Source: Leptobrachium leishanense (Eukaryota; Chordata; Amphibia; Anura; Megophryidae). Taken from it: a DNA stretch of 64,000 bases. The stretch is taken from NCBI GenBank assembly GCA_009667805.1, contig CM019064.1, positions 271,169,662-271,233,661 on the forward strand. Direction: 5' to 3'. The position numbers and the translations under genes are program-made. Of the stretch, positions 50,554-61,300 are shown piece by piece (positions within the stretch are counted from its first letter, which is position 1; each line of letters starts with the position of its first letter). A model generated the notes under the pieces. The model worked only from the letters and a program-made list of their open reading frames with translations, had not been told where the DNA came from and searched no databases.

Positions 50554-50834
50554 GGAACAAAAACCCCAGAAGGGATAAGAATCAACAAAGCAACTCCACC
50601 CAGTACTCTTGCAGACGTAAAGACATTATGGACTTTTGAACATTTAAAGTCAATGTCATTTATATTTGTCTTCTAAAAACCCAGCAGAGACGGGCACACA
50701 ACATCATAATTAGATTACACTATATACCTATCTGTATACTGTCACATTATACATCCATTTATCCGGTCTTCAATTTGTCTGTGTTGACACACAGACGGGC
50801 ACTGATACATGTCGATATATCTCCATTCTGTACC

Positions 50835-51078
50835 ATAAAAACATAGAAAAATGTCGGCAGATAAGAACCTTTCGGCCCATCTAGTCTGCCCAATTACCTG
50901 GATACTTTACCTGGATTTATCTTTTGTTTAGGATAGCCTTATGCCTATCCCATGTCTGCTTAAATTCAATTACTGTTTTGGCCTCTACCACTTCTACTGG
51001 AAGACTGTTCCATGTATCCACCACCCTCTCAGTAAAATAATGCTTCCTGATGTTACTTTTAAACCTTTGCCCCTCTTC
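50835..51078 (-). mobile_element. LINE 3' fragment (CR1/Rex-like)
   Basis: Minus-strand reading gives an ORF2 C-terminal piece with RVVDTWNSLPVEVVEAK and EFKQTWDRHK, a common ending of CR1/Rex-type LINE proteins. A stop and a 3' region ending near TTTTTCTATGTTTTTAT follow. It is flanked by TCTGTACC (50827-50834 and 51079-51086). The 5' part is truncated. Confidence 0.78.
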
Positions 51079-51196
51079 TCTGTACCGCTTATCTGTAAAG
51101 GCACATTCTCCCAGACAGACCCTGGTGTATGTGATATATACAACCAACCTGATTCAATTTCAGCGAGCAGCGCCAGATAGAGTCACTCCATTGAAT

Positions 51197-51747
51197 AAAG
51201 AAACTTTGGCAATATAGCAAAGCATTGTCATTTCACTCTATTAGGCAGCAGCACGCTCACATAGTTAACTCTAGACCAGTAGGAAGAGCGCCTACGGAGG
51301 GTAACATTCCCCTTTTCTGTCAATTCTTTTTAGTAGCTCCCCTAATGAAGCCTGACAAGGTCACGGATGCTTCCTGTCAGTAAGCTGGTCTCCCCTGTAC
51401 TTCTATGTACACACACACACACCACTGTGGCAGAATAAATGTATAACTGGGAATTTTAACTAGTGTATTTCAGGCTGTCTGAGACTAAGAAGTCACCGCA
51501 ATGCCACATATAATGTATGCATATTGATGGGCCGACATGAAAAATATAATTCGGCAGCATGTAGCATCATATGCTGCAGAACAGAAATCAAAAAGGAATC
51601 CCAGCTGACTTGCCTAGATTTACTTCCTGCAGACTATAAATTATACACGTTGCAGAGCAGCCCTTTTCCCTATGCTCCCCACATACTAAAACGTGTTCCG
51701 GTCAGGACACATGTCCTGTCTCGCAACCCTAACAGTCTGGTACTGAC
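51197..51747. other. Region between element D and the ZBTB11/RPP21 promoter
   Basis: A short (AC)n run lies at 51412-51421. No gene was recognised. Confidence 0.3.
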
Positions 51748-51835
51748 CTGCTTCCTGCTGTGTATCTGCCCCGAACCTCCCCAGCTCGTCGCGGTTGTAG
51801 ACATATGCTGATCACATGGCGCGCCCCTGTGACGT
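51748..51835 (-). other. RPP21: Proposed RPP21 5' non-coding exon
   Basis: On the minus strand this segment lies just downstream of the CRE/ETS cluster and ends in GAAGCAG/GTCAGT, an acceptable donor (51748/51747). Splicing to the acceptor at about 44590 would join it to the RPP21 start-codon exon. It contains one minimal ATG-TGA. This is an inference: no transcript data are available, and the exact 5' end is unknown. Confidence 0.4.
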
Positions 51836-52016
51836 CACTTCCGTTGGTGCAGCAGCCATTTTGTCTGTCCGCGAAGCTCATCACAGGTCGTTCCGACCCC
51901 AGCAGTTCCTCGCGTTGCTGTCACCCGCTGTCAGGGGACAGATTGGGGGGGATCTGGGCCCTTAGAGCACGGCGAGGGGGCCCCCAAACACCCGACAGAG
52001 ACCGCGACTGGCAGCC
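51780..52016. promoter_or_regulatory. CpG-rich promoter of ZBTB11, possibly bidirectional
   Basis: CpG-dense. CRE TGACGTCA (51830-51837) overlaps an ETS-type ACTTCCG (51837-51843), and a YY1-like GCCATTTTG follows (51855-51863). No TATA box is evident. It lies just before the ZBTB11 start and upstream of the proposed RPP21 leader exon on the opposite strand. Confidence 0.65.
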
Positions 52017-52326
52017 ATGTCCAGCGAGGAGAGCTACCTGGCCATCCTTCGTTATTTGACCAACGAACGGGAGCCCTACGCCCCGGGCACCGAGGGCAAC
52101 GCCAAGCGCAAAATCCGCAAGGCCGCCGCCTGCTACGTTGTTCGAACCGGGACCCTATATTACCAGCGGCGGCAGAGGGACAGGGAGCGCTTCGCCGAGC
52201 TGGAGGTGGTGCTGCAGCCCGAACGCAGGAAGGGGCTGATAGAGGCGGCGCACATTGGGGAGGGAGGCGAGCACCTGACCCGGCACCAGACATGGCACAA
52301 CCTGTCCCAGACCTACTGGTGGAGAG
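52017..52326 (+). CDS. ZBTB11: ZBTB11 coding exon 1
   Basis: The exon has 310 bases: 103 codons and the first base of Gly104. The donor is TGGAGAG/GTGAGC. Strongly CpG-rich, continuous with the promoter. It encodes the N-terminal region and the two His of the HHCC finger plus the YWW motif. Confidence 0.97.
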
Positions 52327-55300
52327 GTGAGCCCTGCCCAAATCACCACGTCTGTCCCCCGAGCCTGCACCCCCCTCCCGTCCTTATGCTTGCATTGCAG
52401 ACGCAGAGCCTTGCCATCGATACTCCCCACTAACCCCCCGCTTGGGCTTGCTGCCCTTTGCCTGGCGAGACACACAACCAGGAAGTGCTTGCACAGCAGG
52501 AGATTCTGGGAGATGTAGTTTAGTAGCCTGCTTGCTTCTAATTTCCCAGAAGCCCCTGCTGTGTGAGCTCCTGGGAACGTACAAGTACTTGTCTAGCCCG
52601 AGGACAAGAGACTGAACATTAAGTGTCTGCACTTCACCAGGGAACCCAAACCTTCTCCTGTATGACTGAGCCCAGCAGCCCCAACAAGTCAAATGGAAGC
52701 CTGGAAGTACAGTGTTACTCTGCCTGACATCCACGTGAAATCCTGACACCATTCTATAATAAAATGAATACATATTACGTTTCCCTTCAGTGTGCGGACA
52801 CAACATTGGTATTCTTGGCTGCTTCCCCGTATTGTTCAGATTGAGTTTCACCTTGACATTCACACATACATTTTGTTCTAGATCCAGCCAGGAATATTTT
52901 TCCCCTATGCATGTATCTGAATTTCATTAATAAGCGTATTTCCTTTCTTAAATGTTGTATGCGCCAAATTGGGGTCTGATTCCTTCATCTGACACACGAG
53001 GGGCTAGCTGGCTAGGGCCACATACCATGACACCAGATATTGTTCTAGCCCTGGTCATTACTATACAGGGTTTGGTGCCCTACTCTATGCTTTTCAAGTA
53101 AACCTTTTGAATACCCTTTTCACAAAAGCCGATTTAGAGCTCTATTCCAACCCATCTGTAAACTTCCCAGAGTCTTTATAATCTATCGCAGGGTTGTCAA
53201 ACTGTGCCCCCCAAGATGTTTCTTAACTACTGCTCCCATGATTCCCTTGCCATCTATTACAGTCAGGGATTTCTGGGAATTGCAGACTTTAAACATCTGG
53301 TCTAAAGTTAAACATGTCTGGTATATGGAGATGCTAACTTTACAACACCTCTGGTTATGTTGGAACAGGGCCCATAGTCGCTACCAGGGTGGATTTGATT
53401 TAAATCCAGTCGCTTTAAATCACTAATAAGCAAGACTATTGAAATCCTGATTTTTAAATTTAAAGACTCCACTGCTTGCTGGTAGTTGTGATCGTTAATT
53501 AGGGATGCACAGATACCATTTTTTTTTTTTTTTTAGTCGAGTAACGAAACTTTTATTTAGCGTTATGTGACCGCTTTCCAATAATTAATTTAGGATTTTG
53601 CTGAAGGCCTGTCCTGTTTAAGTTAATATTGCAAAGTATGTACAGACACCCCATTTACCCACTGCACAGCCTGACTACACACAGACACCAGATATACATT
53701 CATATATAAACACACACTGGTCTGGTGTCTGTTAGGTATACATGTATCTGATGCCTGTGGGGTATATTATTTCTATATAATCTAACCCACATGCATCAGA
53801 TACATGTATACCCAACAGACACCAGACCAGTGTGTGTGTGTGTGTATACACACATGCCCTCAGAGTGTGTGTAATACACATTCACTTCAGACCAGACATG
53901 AGGCGGCTGTCCGAATGCTCTAACGGCATTCAGACATGCCCCTGCAGCTGACCACGTTCATACCTTCCAACGAGTGCCGCCGGCAAAGTCTTCGAGCATC
54001 CGCTCGTTGGGATGCCCCCCCAACCTCGATCTCGAGATCGCGGCTGGGGGCTTCCCAACAAGCGGACGCTCGAAGACTTTGCCGGCGGCACTCGTTGGAA
54101 GGTATGAACGCTGTCAGCTGCAGGGGCATGTCTGAATGCCGTTAGAGCATTCGAACAGCTGCCCCAGCCCCTCGGATGCCAGTAAACCAACTCAATGCTG
54201 GCTTCCGGTACCGGTGGCATCTGCACGAGTACTAAGTACTTGTGCAAATGCCGGTATCGGTGCATCCCTATTGTTAATATTTGCAACCAGATGAGGTCAT
54301 ATCTAGAATAATAATCTGTCAGATTAGTAAAACCGCTTTATCAGAACTGATAATAGATTAATCACTCATATTTGGAGAACTACTTAAATGTTTTATTTAA
54401 CTTAATAACATTATATAGTATACAAATTCTTGTATTTCCGTAACCTTTTTTATGCTGCGGGGTGTACTATGCCATCCCCGTGGGGGATGGGACTCATCAC
54501 TGGTACAGCATAGCACGCCCCTCTGGCGTCTATGGGCCGGGTTGGACTCGCTCACCAGCTGTCATGTGGCACGTGTCATTCACTGCCGAGGGACGGCTTG
54601 AACTCAGGACGTCCCCCTGGAGTCATGATGCGCCGGGAGTTGATGGGCCGGAGGAGGGGCCCACCACAGCAGCCTGGAGATGACCCGCAGGCATTAACGG
54701 CTACCCGCAGGCATTAACGGCCTCCCGTCGGGCACAACCAGCCTGGTGGTATGGGATTATACATCAATGTTTGTTAATGAAAGTGATTAAGGCAAAAACA
54801 CTTTTTTTTTTTTTTTACCTTAACATCAGCGACTCCACAAGAAAAGCTTAAAACACTGTCTTCTCCCACGGTTTGTAAATTATTCTGAAGGTTTTATTTT
54901 CATTTTAACTGATTGCCCCCCCTCCCAGTTCGTGTCTGGTACAGATATATTTCACTCAAAACCACATTGAAACTTAGCATTTAAGGTAATGTGCTTATTG
55001 TTTGTGTATGTATGTATGTATGTATGTATATATATGTATATATATATATATATTACAGAACAACAATGGGATTAACCCTTTGCCGCCGGTCGGATTATGA
55101 ATAACCCCTTTAGCATCCTTGTTGGCCCAATTTCCGGGTTCCGCCGACCTCCGTTTTTCTTCGTTCCATTTCTCCAAGATGGCAGTGCGTTCCATCAATG
55201 TGCACCGGGCCATTTTTACTTTCACTTCTATACGTTAGTCAAGATGGCCGCTTGTTTTATTCTGCGCATGCGTTGTTTATTCCTTCAATCCTCAATTTGC

Positions 55301-58300
55301 TCCTGGCTATGCTTCCTTCCCAAGTTACTCTTTTATAGCACTGCAAAATTGGATAAAAATAATCCTGATGCAGGGCTGGGCAATTCCTATCATCCGACAC
55401 CGCCGGACAAGGACTTTCACTCACCAGACAGGACGTCTTATATAAGGCTTTGTCCACGCAGGCAAGCATTGAGTGTGTTGGGGAGATCTGTTTCGGCAGC
55501 ATGCACACTTTCAGGTTGGGCCGTTTAGCTTTCTGGGGTTATAAATCAGTCCTCAGTGACAGGCTGTGCAGGAGAGCTGCTGGCCCGCCCCCTCCCTCCC
55601 TTGTCCATTGAATGTGGATGGCAGCAAACAGATCAGGTGGGGGGCTCAGATCAGTGCAGATTAGATCTAGCAGGAGATTCAGAGCCTGCCTGCCTTACCC
55701 TGAGCATCACACAGCCTGGCTAGCTACCAAAAAAAAGGAAACTATTGTCCTCTACAAAACTATTATTATTATTATTATTATTATTCTTTATTTATAAAGC
55801 GCCAGCATATTCCGCAGCGCTGTACAATAAGCACAGTATAGACAGGGTTACAATACATTGAACAACATTTGACAAACAGTACAGGAGGAGATGAGGGCCC
55901 TATTCCCGTAGGAACTCACAATCTGGGAGGGTTGGGGTTGGAAACAGGAGGAGAGGACTGTAAGGTTAGAGTGATTGATGATTGCGTCAGTGAGTTGGGT
56001 GGTAGGCTTCCCTAAAATAGGAACGTTTTAAGGGAGCGTTTGAAGGAAGAGAAGTTAGGGGAAAGTCTGACAGTACGAGGGAGAGCGTTCCAGAGAGTGG
56101 GGGCTGCGCGTGAGAAATCCTGCAGTCTATCATGGGAAGAGGTGATGCGGTGAGAAGCTAGGCGCAGGTCACTGTTTGACCTTAGGGAGCGGGCTGGGGT
56201 GTATTTGGTGATTAGTGAGGACAGGTAGTGGGGAGCTGAGTTAGTGAGGGTTTTGTAGGTAAGGATAAGGATTTTGAACTTAATTCTGCAGTGGATGGGG
56301 AGCCAGTGAAGGGACTCGCAGAGGGGAGCGGCAGAGACAGAGCGGCGGGTGAGGTGAATTAGTCTGGCGGAGGCGTTCAGGATGGATTGTAGGGGGGAGA
56401 GGCGGGACAGAGGGAGGCCAGATAAGAGATTATTGCAATAGTCGAGTCGGGAGATTACCAGGGCGTGTGTATGAGTTGTTTTGTGGCGACAGCGGTAAGA
56501 AATGGCCGAATTCTGGAAATATTACGCAGTTGGTATCGGCAGGAGGAGGAAAGAGACTTGATGTGGGGGATGAAGGAAAGAGCAGAGTCAAGTGTAACTC
56601 CAAGACAGCGAACTTGGTTTGATGGGGAAATGGTGATACCCTCCACCGTGATAGAGAAGTCAGGAGGTGGGGAGGCATTGGAGGGAGGAATAAGTAGGAG
56701 TTCAGTCTTCGACATGTTGATCTTTAGGTGGTGGAGGCCATCCAGGAGGAGATGCCAGATAAACAGTCACTGACTTTTGAAAGGACAGGGGGAGAGAGAT
56801 CAGGGGTAGAGAGGTAGATCTGAGTGTCATCAGCGTAGAGGTGGTAATTGAAGCCAAAGCTGTTGATGATTTTGCCCAGGGAGGAGGTGTAGATGGAAAA
56901 GAGCAGAGGACCAAGGACAGAGCCTTGAGGTACACCAACAGATAGAGGCAATGAGGAGGAGGAGTTACCAGCAAAGGACACACAGAAGGACCTGTTGGAT
57001 AAATAGGATTCGACCCAAGCGAGTGCAGTGTCACCGAGACCCAGAGAGTTGAGGGTCTGTAGAAGGAGGGGGTGGTCAACAGTGTCAAAAGCAGCCGAGA
57101 GGTCAAGCAGGATGAGAATAGAATAGTGGTCGTGTTTTTTAGCAGTTAGGAGGTCGTTGGTGACTTTGGTGAGGGCAGTTTCAGTTGAGTGTAGGGGACG
57201 GAAGCCAGATTGCAGGGGGTCAAGTAGGGAATTGGAGGACAGGAAGAGGGAGAGGCGGTTGAAGACTAGTTTTTCTAAGAGCTTTGATGTGAAGGGAAGC
57301 AGGGATACAGGGCGGTAGTTGGATGGAGAGTTGGGATCTAGGGATGGTTTCTTTAGTAAAGGGGTAACTAGCGCGTGTTTGAAGGCGGATGGAAAGGAGC
57401 CAGTGGAGAGAGAGAGGTTGAAGATGTGTGTGAGAGCAGGGGTGAGGGAGGAGGAGAGGGGAGGAATTAGATGCGAGGGAATGGGGTCGAGCGGGCATGT
57501 GGTGAGATGTGAGGAGGACAATAAGGAATTGACTTCCTCCTCAGTGGCTGGGAGGAAGCGGCAGAGGGTGGCAGAGGGGACCTGTGGGAGTGGAGGTGGC
57601 AGATAACTATCTTGTGTTGGGATGTTGCGTCTGATATTTAGAGTTTTACTGAGGAAGTAGTCTGCCAGGTCTTGAGCGCTGAAGGCAGCTGTGGGGGAGG
57701 TGCAGGTGGGTAGAGGAGGGTGTTGAAGGTGGACCAGAGCCGTTTAGGGTTGGAGGACAGCGTAGATATAAGAGATGAGAAGAAGGATTGTTTGGCCAAG
57801 TGGAGGGCAGAGGTGTATGACCGGAGAATAAACTTGAAGTGAACAAAATCAGCTTCAGAGCGGGATTTCCTCCAGGCACGCTCTGCAGTGCGGGAGCATC
57901 TTTGCAGGTAGCGTGTCTGGAGGGTGTGCCAGGGCTGAAGCTGGCGGCGTGGGGCCTTACAGAGTCGAAGAGGAGCAAGAGTGTCTAGAGCAGAGATAAG
58001 AGTAGTGTTGTAGTGATTAGTGGCAGCATCAGGGCAGGTGAAGGATGAGGTATGAGGGAGGTGGTGAAGTAGGTTGGAGAATTGATGGGGGTCCACAGCA
58101 TGTAGATTTCTGCGAGTGTGTGTGCGGGGTGGGGGAGCAGGGTGTTTAGGAAGTCCAGATAGGTTGAAAGAGAGAAGGTGGTGGTCAGAGATGGGGAAAG
58201 GGCGACAGTTGAACTCAGAAATGGAGCAGAGGTTGGAGAAGACAAGGTCAATAGCGTGACCATCGCGGTGGGTAGGGAGGAGGGAGGATTGTGTGAGTCC

Positions 58301-61300
58301 AAGGGAGGATGTGAGTGAAAGAAGTTTGAAGGCAGCAGGGGCGGAAGGATCGTCAATGGGAATGTTGAAGTCGCCGAGAATTAGGCATGGAAGATTAGAA
58401 GACAGGAAGTGAGAAAGCCAGGTAGCAAAGTGGTCAAAGAACTGGGAGGTTGGTCCAGGTGGGCGGTAGATGACTGCCACCCTGAGAGCCAGAGGAGAGA
58501 ACAGGCGGATGCAGTGTGTCTCGAAGGAGAGGGATGGAGGTGGAGGGAGATGCTGGTAGGTGCAGGAGGGAGAGAGCAGGATTCCGACCCCGCCACCATT
58601 TCTCTCACCCGGTCTGGGGGTATGGCTCAAGTGTAGACCGCCATGTGAGAGAGCAGCAACGGAGGCCGTGTCAGAGGGAGTTAGCCAGGTTTCAGTTAAA
58701 GCTAGGAGGTTGAAGGAGTTTGAAAGGAAGAGGTCATGGATTGCTGTGAGTTTGTTGCACACAGAGCGAGCGTTCCAGAGGGCGCAGGAGAAAGAGGACA
58801 GGCGCTGAGGGATTATGGGAATGAGGTTGCTGGGCTTGCAGGGAGGTGATTTATGTGCGATGGAGATAGGATGAGATGGAAGATGGAAAACTAAAAGGAA
58901 AGTCCCCAGATGACAAGATGGGAATGCAGGGGAGGGCAGCTGCAGAGATGGAAGAGAGCGGAGCACAATGATGCACACAGCTCACCTAGGCACAGTATGT
59001 AAACTGCTTATAACAGTCACTGTGTGTTATATACAGTGTATATACGGTGCCTGGATCAGCTGTGTGTTATATATACATTATACAATGCCCAGATCAGGGA
59101 CTATGTGTTATATACAGCATACTGTGCTGATACAAGCACAGCATATATACTGTATATAACACACAATCCGTGATCGAGGCAGAGTATACTGTATACAACA
59201 CAGTATATAAACTATGCACAGAAAGCGGTTTCACACACTGTTCCCCACCTGGGCGGCTTCGTAAACCAGAAGTATCCAGCCCACCTCATGTATAAAACAT
59301 AACAAGAAATAAAGGTAATTTGCGCTTATTCCTGTGACTCCATGTAAAACAAGAAAAACAGGTTTTAGTTAAGGTAAATGACCGTTGAAGTGTTAAGCCC
59401 ACCAGCCACGTCAAGGCACCTCTTTCAAGGTGGGTCCTAACCTAATGTAACCAAAAATTGCTCACAGCAACTACACGTCCTCCTGCTGCTTCTTGGCTAA
59501 GGCTGGGATCAGACGAGCGCACTATGTGCACCCCTACTGACGTGCCTTCCGGCGCAGCATTATGACGCTGCAACGGGGCCGGCCACATGCTGTTGCGTGC
59601 AGGACAGCGGCCGTGCTGCGTCTGTGCAGCAAGCCTCCCTGTCAAAGTGCTAGGACAGGTGTTGACAGGGCTGCAAAGTGCGATCCTCCATAGGAGGATC
59701 GAGTCTTGCAGCGTTTTGAACGCACTAACTGCGCCCAGCAAGGTGGCCAGACGGGCGTCGAGTGGAAGGAACGTCCACTCTCGCGGACATCCTTCCGCTC
59801 TTACTACCGCTCGTCTGACCCCGGCCTAAGACCCAAAATATGTTGGGTATATATTTATACCCTCACCACATTTCCACTTTGGGATTGAAAAAGAATACAC
59901 AGAAAGAGACATTTGATATTTCATTTGCCCGTGTACATTTTTTAGTTTTACTGGACGTATTTTCCTTTAACCCCTTCACTGCTGTAAACGTGTGGGGAAC
60001 GTCCTCATAGTCTCCCGTTGTATGCTGAGGACGTTCCCCACACGTCTTCAGTTAGGCTGGGAGCTCCGTCCATACTCGCCTCTCTTCTCTGGGGTCCTGC
60101 GGCGTCCTGACTTACCCGAAGTCAGACGATGCCTTGGAGACCCCTCCCAGCGTAATGACATCATTGCATCGGACGCGATGACGTCATTTTCAGGTGGCCA
60201 TCGCCTGAAGGGAGGGGGGGATCCTTTAGGATCCCTCTCCCTCCCGATCAGGAGGAGGTAGAGGGAATAGCCAGGCACCGCTGAAAAGGGGGGAGACTCC
60301 CCTTTCAAGCAATGCCTGACTTTAACCCATGAGGCGCCGGTCCGCAATCTGGTGCCATTTGGCGCTGGATCGTGGCCTAGTTCCGGCAGAGGCCGCTCTC
60401 TTTGGCAGCTCCACCTCCAAGTCCCCCCTCGTCATCTGACATGCGCAATGACGTCAGTTAGCCGGGGAACCCCTAGCTGCCTGGGGATTTCCCAAGGAAA
60501 TTCCATGGTGGAGATTGGGGGTTCCATTGAACCCCCTTATCTCCTGATCGGTGGCAGCTAGATGGGTCATGTTTGGTATCTGGCCTTTCCAATGATACCA
60601 TCATGACTATGTTCAAAGTAATAAAAAAAAAAATGTTTTTTATTACTGCAGCAATATTGTTCCCATTTCAGTAATAGTGCAGCTGCATTGTTCACATTAA
60701 CAAATTTTATTTTTTTAATCTGCGCTAAAAATCATGTAATTTCCTAGAAAAAAAAAAGTAGCTAGTTCCCATTTCTAATTTTTTTTTTTTTTTAATAAAT
60801 ATACCCCATAGAAAATATAACCGCAACTGCTCGGATGATAAAATGTGGAAAAAAACAAAACCCTTTACATGCTGTAGATGATTGACAATTTTAATTTTAC
60901 TGCATTTTTTTTGTTGTAATATCCAGGCAAGGCATGACGTATACATATAATAATGACATATTATGAATCTGCCGGAATAAAGGCTATATCATTTTTCTGG
61001 GACATGCAATAAAACATGACTTCAAATTGCGTTTAAACATGATGACCAAAAATGTTAAGATGATCTCCGCACACAGAAGTGAAATGGCTTAGCAGTGAAG
61101 GGGTTAAATCATATTAGGGTATCTGCTAGATAGCTTTAGAAGACTTGTATCCATATGTCTGGGTTGTATAATAAAACGTGGCTTCAAATCGCGTTGAAAC
61201 ATGATGAGCAAAACCGGTAAAAATGAGCTCAGCGCACAGGGGTGAAATGGCTCAGCAGCGAAGGGGTTAAGGCAGCATTTACAATTCTATATCATACATA

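Larger units (their letters stand above)
48480..51196. mobile_element. Long inverted-repeat element with hammerhead motif (element D)
   Basis: The left arm is 48480-49300 and the right arm 49404-51196, inverted copies. The right arm carries two extra insertions: a solo LTR (49829-50553) and a LINE fragment (50835-51078). Both are absent from the left arm. Hammerhead-like motifs sit at the inner ends of the arms (49245-49300 and 49404-49453). No protein is encoded. Confidence 0.78.

Noticed and set aside
20000..52000. Search for RPL24 exons between CEP97 and ZBTB11
   Set aside because: Human gene order suggested it, but no exon translation resembling RPL24 was noticed on either strand by eye. 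A tBLASTn run would settle it.
55097..55528. A 143-codon plus-strand frame in ZBTB11 intron 1
   Set aside because: Not recognisable, with low-complexity Phe/Leu composition and no splice sites in a consistent frame with ZBTB11.
56430..58978. Several plus-strand frames of 60-100 codons across the LINE region
   Set aside because: They are antisense shadows of the endonuclease and reverse transcriptase that read on the minus strand.
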